From Profundicola sp048268105 (lineage in GTDB: Bacteria > Bacteroidota > Bacteroidia > Flavobacteriales > Weeksellaceae): a stretch of DNA of 41,790 nt. Positions 34,285-41,790 of this stretch are shown piece after piece (within the stretch, counting starts at the first letter, position 1; each line of letters opens with the position of its first letter). A program made the translations under genes and the position numbers. The stretch spans positions 1 through 41,790 of the forward strand of contig JBLWWH010000022.1 in the NCBI GenBank assembly GCA_048268105.1. Reading direction: 5' to 3'. Below the pieces are notes generated by a model. The model did no database searches. It saw only the letters and a program-made list of their open reading frames with translations, and had not been told where the DNA came from.

Positions 34285-35370
34285 TTGGCAGTTTTGGCTA
34301 CCAGCATTGTATCCAGTCAAGTATTGATTGATGATACGGGAAACACAGAAGCCGAAATCCATGAATCTGCAGCTTTGCAAATTAATTCAGCTGACAAAGG
34401 AGTCTTATTATCAAGATTAAGTGGTGCTCCAGCTAATCCTGTAGAGGGATTAATGTATTATGATCAAAGAGCTAAATGCTTTAGAGGTTTTAATGGTGAA
34501 GTATGGCAAGCTTTAGGAGGAGAATGTATTCCAATTGAGTATACGGTTTCTATCTCATTGCCAGAAAGAGTTTATGAAGGTGAAGATCAGAACTTTAATG
34601 TTTCAATTTCTCCTGCAGTTGAATCAGGAACTTCTATTTCTATTGAGTACGTTACATCTGAGATATCGGGTCTTCCATTAGAGTTTATAGATTCGGCAAC
34701 AGAAGATGAAGATTATGAAGGCTCTACCGGCATTTTAACTTTTAATGAAGGAGAAACTAACAAAACAATTTCTATTTCAACAAATGATGATGATATCGTT
34801 GAAATTACAGAACATTATGCGGTTATAATTTCTTTAGATGAAGTTATAGGCAATGCTAATGTTACGATTAGTCATGATGTTGCAGAAGGTATTATTTTAG
34901 ATAATGATGAGGAAGGAAGTACTCCAACTGGTGCTATAATCCTAAATGGAGGATTTGAAAGTTGGACGAATGGTATCCCTGATGATTGGACGACTATTGA
35001 TTCTGGAATAAATCTTTCCCAAGAAACAACTATCTTTAATGAAGGAAATTCTTCTCTTAGAGTTGATGTTACAACAACAAGTCAAGAAAATACTGACCTA
35101 AGACAATCTATTGATGTAGAGGGTGGTAAAGAATATTTGATTTCGGTTGATGTGTTTCAATTAAACTCCGATGTTAAAGCCAGGTTATATGTAGCCGATT
35201 ATGAAAATTATTCTAACTCCTCCGTAATTGGATCTTGGCAAACTATACAAAATACTTATGAACCTTCAGCTGATGGAACTATTGAAATAGGATTAAGGTT
35301 TTATGACCAAACTAGTTTTAGTGGGAATGCGGAGATTTTAATAGATAACTTTAAAATTGTGGAGCTTTAA
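34285..35370 (+). CDS. Secreted Calx-beta / CBM-like protein with a stop inside the signal peptide
   Basis: 361 aa open frame from TTG 34285. The natural start is ATG 34264, which reads MKRILF-stop-LAVLATSIVSSQ: a complete signal peptide broken by TAG at codon 7 (TTG to TAG would explain it). After cleavage at S-Q come IHESAALQINSADKGVLLSRL and YYDQRAKCFRGFNGEVWQALGG, common in Bacteroidota surface proteins, then a Calx-beta domain (about 85-190, DEDYEGSTGILTFNEGETNK ... DDDIVEITEHYAVII) and a C-terminal jelly-roll carbohydrate-binding-like domain (about 215-361, LNGGFESWTNGIPDDW). No type IX sorting domain at the end. Recent pseudogene, sequence error or weak TTG initiation are all possible. 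Confidence 0.65.
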   Translation: MAVLATSIVSSQVLIDDTGNTEAEIHESAALQINSADKGVLLSRLSGAPANPVEGLMYYDQRAKCFRGFNGEVWQALGGECIPIEYTVSISLPERVYEGEDQNFNVSISPAVESGTSISIEYVTSEISGLPLEFIDSATEDEDYEGSTGILTFNEGETNKTISISTNDDDIVEITEHYAVIISLDEVIGNANVTISHDVAEGIILDNDEEGSTPTGAIILNGGFESWTNGIPDDWTTIDSGINLSQETTIFNEGNSSLRVDVTTTSQENTDLRQSIDVEGGKEYLISVDVFQLNSDVKARLYVADYENYSNSSVIGSWQTIQNTYEPSADGTIEIGLRFYDQTSFSGNAEILIDNFKIVEL

Positions 35371-35392
35371 AAAAGTTTAAATTAGAAAACCC

Positions 35393-35421
35393 AAAACCCC
35401 GCGCAGGCGGGGTTTTTCTTT
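35393..35421 (+). terminator. Strong terminator after the Calx-beta protein gene
   Basis: A perfect 10-bp stem AAAACCCCGC / GCGGGGTTTT (35393-35402 with 35407-35416) has a GCAG loop and is followed by TCTTTTT. Confidence 0.93.
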
Positions 35422-35445
35422 TTAACACCATTAAGAACATCCATT

Positions 35446-35482
35446 CAAAAAGCTTTAGACAAAAGGTCTGAGGCTTTTTTTT
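35446..35482 (+). terminator. Second hairpin with T-run
   Basis: AAAAAGC...AGAC pairs with GTCT...GCTTTTT around an AAAAG loop, followed by Ts. It backs up the terminator at 35393. Confidence 0.65.
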
Positions 35483-35777
35483 ATGAAGTTAAATCGCGAT
35501 TCTTTACCTGCTTTTAGGAGTTTGAAAGTCAATAATATGCTGGATTTTGTCTTGTGTTCTCAAGGAAAGTAAAACAGCGGTTTAGGGATATGAATAGAAA
35601 AGTTGTTTTAAATAAGTCTAATTATTAAATTTAAGTATTGAAAATTATGTAATTTACATAATAATAGCTACATATATATGTATATTTGAATTATCAAATA
35701 ACTCGACGCAAGGGAAAGGTTTAACTTTAGCTTTACTTTGAACGAGCTATATTTGACTCACTTTTTTTGAACCGATT
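35483..35777. other. Intergenic region before the surface-protein row
   Basis: About 295 bp, AT-rich. Two TAnnTTTG matches (TATATTTG at 35682-35689 and at 35748-35755) are candidate -7 elements for the operon that follows; neither has a well-spaced TTG. Confidence 0.4.
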
Positions 35778-35900
35778 TTGAAAACGCTCTCTACATACAA
35801 AAGAAGTCTATGGCGCTATATATTTTTAGCTCTATGGCTTTGTGGTACGCTTACTACATGGGGACAAACCGTGCTGGAAAGAGGGGATGTGGCAAGTAGC
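35778..35900 (+). pseudogene. Orphan signal-peptide fragment of a secreted protein
   Basis: From TTG 35778 the frame reads KTLSTYKRSLWRYIFLALWLCGTLTTWGQTVLERGDVASS (given here in parts: basic n-region KRSLWR, hydrophobic core YIFLALWLCGTLTTWG, cleavage at G-Q, mature start TVLERGDVA). It then runs directly into the ATG of the next gene, which has its own signal peptide. TVLERGD is, from memory, a typical mature start of exported Bacteroidota proteins. It seems to be the 5' remnant of a lost gene rather than a real extension. Confidence 0.5.
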
Positions 35901-37505
35901 ATGAATACGTTAAAGAAAAAAGTATTATATATATTCTCTCTTCTATTTATTTCAACTTTTTTATATGCTCAAATTCCTAATCCAATAAACATTAAATGGG
36001 AGTTCCCCGAAAAGCCATTTACAAATCCAACTAGCTTTGAAGGGGATCAAGCATGGTTTTCATCATCATTTAATTCTTATCCAAACATTTTTTCCCCAAA
36101 GCAGGCAGGTTTTGGAAGTGGTATAAATTCATCTGGATTAACTTCCGGTGGTTTTGGAAATGCATGTGTTAGCTATGATGGTATTTTAAATGGATATGAT
36201 GGAAGTTGTTCTACTACTAACTATATTTCTGATTATTCAATAGGTGCAAGAGGTTGGACTAATGAAAATTTTCGAGATATTAATGATTACATTAAAGTAG
36301 AATTAGATTTAAATAATCTAGATTGCTATAATTTTGAAAATACACATGTAAGATTGCAATTCCATACTAGGAGATCTAGTTCTGGTCCAAAAAAATTAAG
36401 TGTACATGCCTATGCAAATGGTGAGGCGTTAAACTTCTTATCAAATCTACTAGATATTTCATTGAATAATAATAATAATTGGCAAAGCCATGATTTAGAT
36501 CTGTCATTGATACTACAAAGCGCTCATATTGGCCTTTTAAATTATATACAAACTCATGGATTAAATACCTTAGAGATTAGATTTTATGGATATAGAGCAT
36601 CTAATGAATCAGGTACACTAAGATTAGATAATATAGATTTAGAATTTCAAAATATAGAGCAATCTGAAGGAATATTAAATTTAGTGTTTGATGATGACTC
36701 CGTTTGTTTAGGCGAAACATATGAATTTCCCGATACACAAGGGATTTCAGGAACTTGGAGTCCTGCATCTATTAATACAACAACTCCAGGTCCTTATACG
36801 TATACTTTTACACCTAGTGATGCTTGTTATTCAGAAGCTAGTTTTAATTTAACGGTTGTACCAGTCCCTGATAGAGCATATATAATTGGATTAAGTAATT
36901 CACAGAGTAATCAAGGCCAACAACCATTTCAATTAAGACAATCCTATGAAATTTGTGGAGAAAATTTGTTTGACTTGCCCTTGCTTGAGCTTCAGGCTCT
37001 TTTAGCTCATTTTGATTTGGTTTTAACGAGCCCAACGGGAGTAGAGATAGATTTAACTGATGAATATACTGATTGGGATGGGATTCTTAATTTAATAGCA
37101 CAAATGCAGAGTTTTGTGGAAGAAGGAGTCTGGCAAGTACAGGTGTTTCATGAAGACGATAATCCAGCTCTGCCTTATAGTGGTTCTACTTGTATTTGGA
37201 CAGGGAGTTTAGAGCTTATTATTCATAGTTCGCCAGATCCTGGTATTATCAGCGGAGATACAGAAGTCTGTGTAGGCCAAAGTATTAACCTTAGTTCAAC
37301 AGTTTCGGGTGGTATTTGGTCATCTAATGATGAAGCTATTGCTACAGTAGATTCAAACACCGGTGAAGTGACAGGTGTTGCAGCAGGAGAAGTAGAAATA
37401 AGTTATACTGTCGGATCAGATAACTTGTGTCCAGATAGTTCAGAGTCTATAACAATAACGGTCAACCCAGTACCTATAACATCACCCATTGAAATTCTTC
37501 CATAA
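35901..37505 (+). CDS. Secreted multidomain surface protein with C-terminal BIG2-like domain
   Basis: 534 aa from ATG 35901; signal peptide MNTLKKKVLYIFSLLFISTFLYAQ. An N-terminal jelly-roll-like domain (25-255; IKVELDLNNLDCYNFENTHVRLQF, LDNIDLEFQ) is followed by a module with VCLGETYEFPDTQGISGTWSP and YTYTFTPSDACY (255-325), a beta domain with LVLTSPTGVEIDLTDEYTDW and EGVWQVQVFHED that resembles a degenerate P-domain (330-445), and a BIG2/Ig-like domain (447-525). It ends VNPVPITSPIEILP, with no type IX sorting domain. It is 28 bp upstream of the next secreted protein. Function unknown; adhesion or surface assembly is inferred. Confidence 0.75.
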   Translation: MNTLKKKVLYIFSLLFISTFLYAQIPNPINIKWEFPEKPFTNPTSFEGDQAWFSSSFNSYPNIFSPKQAGFGSGINSSGLTSGGFGNACVSYDGILNGYDGSCSTTNYISDYSIGARGWTNENFRDINDYIKVELDLNNLDCYNFENTHVRLQFHTRRSSSGPKKLSVHAYANGEALNFLSNLLDISLNNNNNWQSHDLDLSLILQSAHIGLLNYIQTHGLNTLEIRFYGYRASNESGTLRLDNIDLEFQNIEQSEGILNLVFDDDSVCLGETYEFPDTQGISGTWSPASINTTTPGPYTYTFTPSDACYSEASFNLTVVPVPDRAYIIGLSNSQSNQGQQPFQLRQSYEICGENLFDLPLLELQALLAHFDLVLTSPTGVEIDLTDEYTDWDGILNLIAQMQSFVEEGVWQVQVFHEDDNPALPYSGSTCIWTGSLELIIHSSPDPGIISGDTEVCVGQSINLSSTVSGGIWSSNDEAIATVDSNTGEVTGVAAGEVEISYTVGSDNLCPDSSESITITVNPVPITSPIEILP

Positions 37506-37533
37506 GGATTATTAAAAATTAAAATACTCAACC

Positions 37534-38388
37534 ATGAAAATATTTAACCACAAACTTTATTTCATTTTAATGCTACTAATGTTTAGCATGTCGATGTATG
37601 CTCAGGTAAATCAAACTATTTGTTTTAACTCTAGCACGAGTTATTCAGTAGATTCATCAGAGGTACCTAATGGAACGCCAGGCTCTACCTATACCTGGTC
37701 GGTTGCAGAAGCCGCATTCGCTGGAACTATTTCTGATAATACTACGAATGCAATTAATATAGATTGGGGAAATACTCCTATCGGTGTTTATACTTTGCAA
37801 GTAATTGAAACTACAGGAGGTTGTGAGGGAGAGCCTCAAGAAATTACCGTTGAAATTATAAATGCACCTAATGCAGGAGTTTTAGCTGTTACATCTTCAA
37901 CGATTTGTATGGGTGACGCAACCCAAAGTGTGAGCAGCGATGGCGATGCCGGAGGAACATGGTCTAGCTCGGATGAAAATATTTTAACAGTAGGTACTGA
38001 TGGAACAATTACGCCTGTTGGTGTTGGAAATGCAACTATTACATATACAGTAGCAGGAGCTGGAAGTTGTGCAGATAGCACTCAAAATATTGACTTAAAT
38101 ATTGTTGAAGCACCTAATGCAGGAGTTTTAGCTGTTACATCTTCAACGATTTGTATGGGTGATGCAACTCAAAGTGTGAGCAGTGATGGTGATACTGGAG
38201 GAACATGGTCTAGTTCAGATGATACTATTTTAACAGTAGCTGCTGATGGAACGATTACGCCAGTGGGTGAAGGAACTGCAACGATAACTTATACGATTAC
38301 TGGATTAGGTAGTTGTGGAAATGATTCTGCGGATATTTCTGTAACTGTATATCCAATTCCAACAACAACACCAATTGATTTTGATTAA
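37534..38388 (+). CDS. Secreted Ig-like repeat protein with two near-identical BIG2 domains
   Basis: 284 aa; signal peptide MKIFNHKLYFILMLLMFSMSMYAQ. Residues 25-108 form a domain (QTICFNSSTSYSVD, GSTYTWSVAE, INIDWGNTPIGVYTLQVIE) that is closely similar to the N-terminal domain of the last gene in the window. Two BIG2-type repeats of 82 residues follow (about 111-192 and 193-274), each with GVLAVTSSTICMGDATQSVS, GGTWSSSD and TITPVG...ATITYT. The end is TVYPIPTTTPIDFD; no sorting domain. The two repeats are almost identical in DNA. Confidence 0.8.
   Translation: MKIFNHKLYFILMLLMFSMSMYAQVNQTICFNSSTSYSVDSSEVPNGTPGSTYTWSVAEAAFAGTISDNTTNAINIDWGNTPIGVYTLQVIETTGGCEGEPQEITVEIINAPNAGVLAVTSSTICMGDATQSVSSDGDAGGTWSSSDENILTVGTDGTITPVGVGNATITYTVAGAGSCADSTQNIDLNIVEAPNAGVLAVTSSTICMGDATQSVSSDGDTGGTWSSSDDTILTVAADGTITPVGEGTATITYTITGLGSCGNDSADISVTVYPIPTTTPIDFD
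37864..38355 (+). repeat. 246-bp tandem duplication (two copies)
   Basis: Copy 1 begins at 37864 and copy 2 at 38110. The first 50 or so bases are identical and later differences are mostly synonymous, so the duplication is recent. It encodes the two BIG2-like repeats. Confidence 0.88.
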
Positions 38389-38561
38389 AATTAATAAGTT
38401 GACAAGAAACCTAATTAATAATTAAAGATATGGCTTCAATTGTAATGAAATAAGATAGTTAATGTAAAATAAAAGCTATATTTTTGGGCATGTATATAAA
38501 AGTCCTTACAAGTTTTCTTGTTTCGATTTTATGCTCAGAAAAGCTTAGCATAAATAGAATC

Positions 38562-40502
38562 ATGAGAAATTCTCTGTACATATTTTTTGGACTGAACATG
38601 GCACATGCCAGTGCTCAAAACTACCCTATGACAACGCATGGACAAACGTTTACTACATGCTCAGGGGTATTTACAGATAATGGTGGTGCGACCAATAATT
38701 ACACTGGAGGAATTAACGGTCGAACGATGACCTTTTGTCCTACGGATTCGAATCAATTTCTAAGGTTTGAGTTTGTACAATTCGCTGTTGAATACTATGG
38801 AATGAGTTATTGGGATTATTTAGAGGTTTACTTTGGGAATACAGCAACAGGTACGGCAGATATGGTTTTTGTGGGTGATCTCGATCCGTTTGTGATTGAA
38901 TCTCAAGCGATGGGAGAGTGTATAACTTTTAGGTTTACTTCTGATAATACAATAACTTGGGAAGGATGGATTGCCCATATTAGCTGTTTTGTTCCATGTA
39001 GTCTTCCCTTAGCGGATTTTCAGGTTGATGGTGAAAGCTTGACAGAGCTTGAACTTTGTACTGGAGATGTATCTGATTTATCGCTTGCTTTTGATGCTTC
39101 CTCATCCACTTCAACAGATAGCAATGTTATTAATCAATATATATGGGATTGGGGAGATGGGACAAGCACTGAATCGAGTTCTTCAACTATAACCCATAGT
39201 TTTCCGAATGAAGCAGGTTTTTATAATGTAAATTTAAAAGTAAAGACTTTTAATGATACTGGAGTAGAGGGATGTACAAGTACAAACGAGGCTTCACTTT
39301 TAGTAAAAGTAGTTCCACCTCCAACTTTTGAAGGCAGTAGTAGTGGTCCTATTGAGATAAATTGTGGTGAGAGCATAAGTCTGACGGGTGTTGCATCCTC
39401 TCAAAGCATCGTTGAAGATCTACCTCCAGGTTCAGGCTCAAGTGCAGCATTGCCAGATACAACCCATACGCCATTTGAGTCTAGCATAGATCTTACAGGT
39501 TATTTTCCTGCTGGGTCTAAAGTTAGGGCCAGTTGCTTGCCAAAAGTGACCCTCAATTTAGAGCATTCATGGGCAGCAGATTTACAAATTTATTTAATCG
39601 CACCATCTGGTCAACAAATTTATTTATTTAATGGTTATGGTGATGATAGGATTGGAAATGAATTTTTTGGCTACTGTGTAAAAGGATCAGAGGGTACAGG
39701 TCCCGGTTGTCCTGCGCCATATCATATTCAGCAAGATGGTCAATATAATTGGTATGACAATAATGCATTAACGACTTTTAATCAAGCCTGTTCGGACTAT
39801 GCAGGGCCATGTCAAACAGGAAGTTATTTCAAACAAAATCAAACCTATAAGCCTTATCAAGACTTTACTAACTTAATCGGTGCTGATTTAAATGGCGTTT
39901 GGACTTTAAGAATCATTGACAATATGGGCTTAGACGATGGACATTTAGAATCATGGATGTTAAGTTTTCCTTCAGAATGCTATTCAGATCAAGAAGTATT
40001 AACGCCTATTTTAAATGAGGCTATTTGGACGAACGCTGGAGCTGGGCCTGATGTGCCAAATACACAAACCCCAACGGATGAGGTTCATGTGACAACGGGT
40101 CTAGATAATTGTCCTAGTGGAGTGACTTGCGAAGGTAATCGTTTAACGAATACGGTTGATATTGGGCCTTTTAATGCGGCTGGAAACTATATCTATACCT
40201 ATCAAGTGACCGATGAATTTGGGTGTGTGTATTCGCATGAAGTTGAAGTTTTGGTCTTAGAAGGTGAAGAATTAGAAATGCCTGATTTTCAAGTGAATTA
40301 TTGTGAAGATGAGGAGGCAGATATGTTGCCAACTTTTTCAAATAATAATATACCAGGTGTTTGGTCACCTGCAGCCATAGACACGAGTATAGTAGGGCAA
40401 GCCACCTATACTTTTACACCAGAAGCTTGTGCACAACCCTTTGAATTAATAGTGACAGTAGAGGAAGGCCCTGCATTTAGCGAAATTAATTTTGATTATT
40501 AG
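38562..40502 (+). CDS. Secreted CUB-like / PKD / P-domain surface protein
   Basis: 646 aa from ATG 38562, giving signal peptide MRNSLYIFFGLNMAHASAQ; an in-frame ATG at 38490 or TTG at 38484 would add a second hydrophobic segment and is less likely. Domains: CUB-like (20-145; FRFTSDNTITWEGWIAHISC), PKD (150-255; YIWDWGDGTSTES ... HSFPNEAGFYNVNLKV), proprotein-convertase P-domain-like (about 290-470; LNLEHSWAADLQIYLIAPSG, DLNGVWTLRIIDNMGLDDG, HLESWMLSFPSEC), then a module with IPGVWSPAAIDTS and TYTFTPEAC. It ends VEEGPAFSEINFDY. No protease domain accompanies the P-domain. Likely a surface protein exported by the type IX route. Confidence 0.78.
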   Translation: MRNSLYIFFGLNMAHASAQNYPMTTHGQTFTTCSGVFTDNGGATNNYTGGINGRTMTFCPTDSNQFLRFEFVQFAVEYYGMSYWDYLEVYFGNTATGTADMVFVGDLDPFVIESQAMGECITFRFTSDNTITWEGWIAHISCFVPCSLPLADFQVDGESLTELELCTGDVSDLSLAFDASSSTSTDSNVINQYIWDWGDGTSTESSSSTITHSFPNEAGFYNVNLKVKTFNDTGVEGCTSTNEASLLVKVVPPPTFEGSSSGPIEINCGESISLTGVASSQSIVEDLPPGSGSSAALPDTTHTPFESSIDLTGYFPAGSKVRASCLPKVTLNLEHSWAADLQIYLIAPSGQQIYLFNGYGDDRIGNEFFGYCVKGSEGTGPGCPAPYHIQQDGQYNWYDNNALTTFNQACSDYAGPCQTGSYFKQNQTYKPYQDFTNLIGADLNGVWTLRIIDNMGLDDGHLESWMLSFPSECYSDQEVLTPILNEAIWTNAGAGPDVPNTQTPTDEVHVTTGLDNCPSGVTCEGNRLTNTVDIGPFNAAGNYIYTYQVTDEFGCVYSHEVEVLVLEGEELEMPDFQVNYCEDEEADMLPTFSNNNIPGVWSPAAIDTSIVGQATYTFTPEACAQPFELIVTVEEGPAFSEINFDY

Positions 40503-40523
40503 TATAAGTTTAAGGTGTTAGGA

Positions 40524-41790
40524 ATGAGTCGAGGTATAGCAAATAAGGTTTTTAACAGCCATCATAGATATTTTATATTTATGATGCTGTTTAGCATATT
40601 GCTATTCAGTAAGCTCAACGCGCAAGTTTCACAAACTATTTGCCTAGAAGACGCTATGTCTAAAACCTATAAGGTGGATTGGGAAGAAAATGGAGGAGAA
40701 GGAACTGCAGGTTCAACTTATACATGGGAGATATTAGGAGGTTCTTATAATGCATTAATTCAACCTACTACAACTTCAGGAAATCAAATAGAAATTGATT
40801 GGTCTACTGTTCCCGTGGGGACTTATACTTTGGTGGTGACAGAAACCACTCAGGCTGGTTGTTTTAATCAAGAAGAGCTAGAGGTTGTATTAGAAAACTG
40901 TGATTGTGATACTCCAGTTAGTGTAAATATAACTGATATTGACCCTATTTGTGAGGGCGAAGCCGTTCAATTATCGGTTGAAATTACTAATGCTTCTACT
41001 GTTCAATGGTCTACTAATGGAGACGGCGTGTTTGATGATAGCACGAGTTTTACGCCTGTATATACGCCAGGTCTAGCTGATATTGCAAATGAAAGTGTGA
41101 CGATTTCTGTAGTAACAGAAGATCCTGATGGTGTTTGTGAAGCTGGAAGTGCTTCCGTTGAAGTAATTATTAATGCGCTTTTAGAGGTTGATATGAGTTC
41201 TGTGGACATCCAACATTGTGTGGGAGGTAATTATGACTTACCAACGACGATTGATGGAGTAGATGGGACTTGGCAAAATGAAGCCGGAGATATAGCTACA
41301 CAACTTAATACCTCAACCATTGATGATGATTTAGTATATGCCTTTATTCCAGAAGATGGTCAAGGTTGCTATCAAGATTCGACCTTGAGTTTTGTGGTAG
41401 AAGCTTTAAGTGACTTAAGTTTTGAAGGATTACCCGAGGAAAATGTTTGTGATGTAGCGGATCTGCCATTGATAGAAAGCTTACCAGCTGACTCGGCAGA
41501 AGGAATTTCAGGAGTTTGGACTCAAGTTGACAATTTAGATGGAACATATACTTACAGCTTCACGCCAACTGATACTTGCTACAATGAGTTTAGTTTTGTT
41601 ATAACGCTAACAGCTTCAGTTGACACGGTTTTCGCTTACGAAGATTCATCTGTCTGTGATGTTTCAGATCTTCCTGATGTTACAACTTTAGACACTCAAG
41701 ATAATAATGGTGTTGAAGGAACATGGTCAATGAATCAAGTTGACAATGTATATACTTATACATTTACGCCAACAGATTCTTGTTATAGCG
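40524..41790 (+). CDS. Multi-repeat secreted adhesin-like protein, 3' end outside the window
   Basis: At least 422 residues, open to the window end. ATG 40524; signal peptide about 1-34 (core YFIFMMLFSILLFSKLNAQ). Residues 35-125 (QTICLEDAMSKTYKVDW, GSTYTWEILGG, IEIDWSTVPVGTYTLVV) match the N-terminal domain of the gene at 37534. Then comes an Ig-like domain (about 130-230, VSVNITDIDPICEGEAVQL) and repeats of about 80 residues with the pattern C-D-V-[AS]-D-L-P ... G-x-W ... Y-[ST]-F-T-P-T-D-[TS]-C-Y (starting near 311 and 387). The pattern predicts many more repeats downstream. It follows the previous gene by 21 bp, in one operon. A very large gliding-adhesin-like protein is possible; this is inference. 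Confidence 0.8.
   Translation, partial: MSRGIANKVFNSHHRYFIFMMLFSILLFSKLNAQVSQTICLEDAMSKTYKVDWEENGGEGTAGSTYTWEILGGSYNALIQPTTTSGNQIEIDWSTVPVGTYTLVVTETTQAGCFNQEELEVVLENCDCDTPVSVNITDIDPICEGEAVQLSVEITNASTVQWSTNGDGVFDDSTSFTPVYTPGLADIANESVTISVVTEDPDGVCEAGSASVEVIINALLEVDMSSVDIQHCVGGNYDLPTTIDGVDGTWQNEAGDIATQLNTSTIDDDLVYAFIPEDGQGCYQDSTLSFVVEALSDLSFEGLPEENVCDVADLPLIESLPADSAEGISGVWTQVDNLDGTYTYSFTPTDTCYNEFSFVITLTASVDTVFAYEDSSVCDVSDLPDVTTLDTQDNNGVEGTWSMNQVDNVYTYTFTPTDSCYS

Noticed and set aside
24534..35370. Stop-codon recoding to explain the two interrupted signal peptides
   Set aside because: The two cases use different stops (TAA and TAG), many genes in the window end normally with both, and no recoding structure is seen.
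35778..35900. Start of the 35901 protein at TTG 35778
   Set aside because: It would place a second complete signal peptide in front of the genuine one; ATG 35901 gives a normal exported protein.
38484..38561. Start of the CUB/PKD/P-domain protein at TTG 38484 or ATG 38490
   Set aside because: It adds another hydrophobic segment before a good signal peptide, and a TATTTTTG -7 element lies at 38479-38486, so the message probably begins near or after these codons.

Overview
The window reads as a low-GC chromosome segment from a Flavobacteriia-type Bacteroidota. The signs are family content (PorT/T9SS outer-membrane protein, DUF4286, DUF4199, DUF2807, USP-TPR, bifunctional GNAT-nitrilase, two-lipoyl-domain PDH E2), almost no Shine-Dalgarno sequences, and several Bacteroidota-type promoters (TTG, about 20 nt, TAnnTTTG). 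No rRNA, tRNA, CRISPR array or prophage was seen.

Layout. 1-2204: a small secreted beta-barrel gene, a complete IS982-family element, and the C-terminal stump of a TonB-dependent receptor whose 5' part is missing. 2411-7819: comM-like ATPase (minus), then cytidine deaminase, PDH E1-alpha and E2, and a DUF3817 membrane protein. 7895-10629: a three-gene minus operon (OsmC-like, PabB-like, PabC-like) for 4-aminobenzoate synthesis, flanked by small conserved genes. 10630-18561: rpsA with its own promoter and terminator, then minus-strand metabolic and envelope genes (phosphohexomutase, DUF2807 lipoprotein, GT2, DUF4199, nucleoside phosphorylase, SUI1/eIF1-like factor). 18764-23078: a coupled GH13 and 2-oxoglutarate oxygenase pair and an RsmB-like rRNA methyltransferase. 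23183-31152: acyl-CoA hydrolase/transferase, a probable lipoprotein pseudogene with two lesions, USP-TPR, a structured GC-rich region that may encode a rod-shaped small RNA, porT, ubiE/menG and small genes. 31153-34263: a bifunctional acetyltransferase-amidohydrolase gene bracketed on both sides by a family of REP-like palindromes.

34264-41790 is accessory: a row of at least five secreted surface-type proteins with Calx-beta, BIG2/Ig-like, CUB-like, PKD and P-domain-like modules. Three consecutive complete ones end in a similar short tail rather than in a recognisable type IX sorting domain, and the last is a multi-repeat protein running off the window. The arrangement (short secreted Ig-like proteins upstream of a long repeat protein) recalls gliding-adhesin operons such as sprC-sprD-sprB, but that link is inference. 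Within or next to this cluster are signs of gene turnover: an in-frame stop inside one signal peptide, an orphan signal-peptide fragment fused upstream of another gene, and a fresh 246-bp domain duplication.

Most interesting: the secreted-protein cluster with shared tails, the palindrome family whose arms covary, the candidate structured RNA beside porT, and two independent nonsense codons inside signal peptides.
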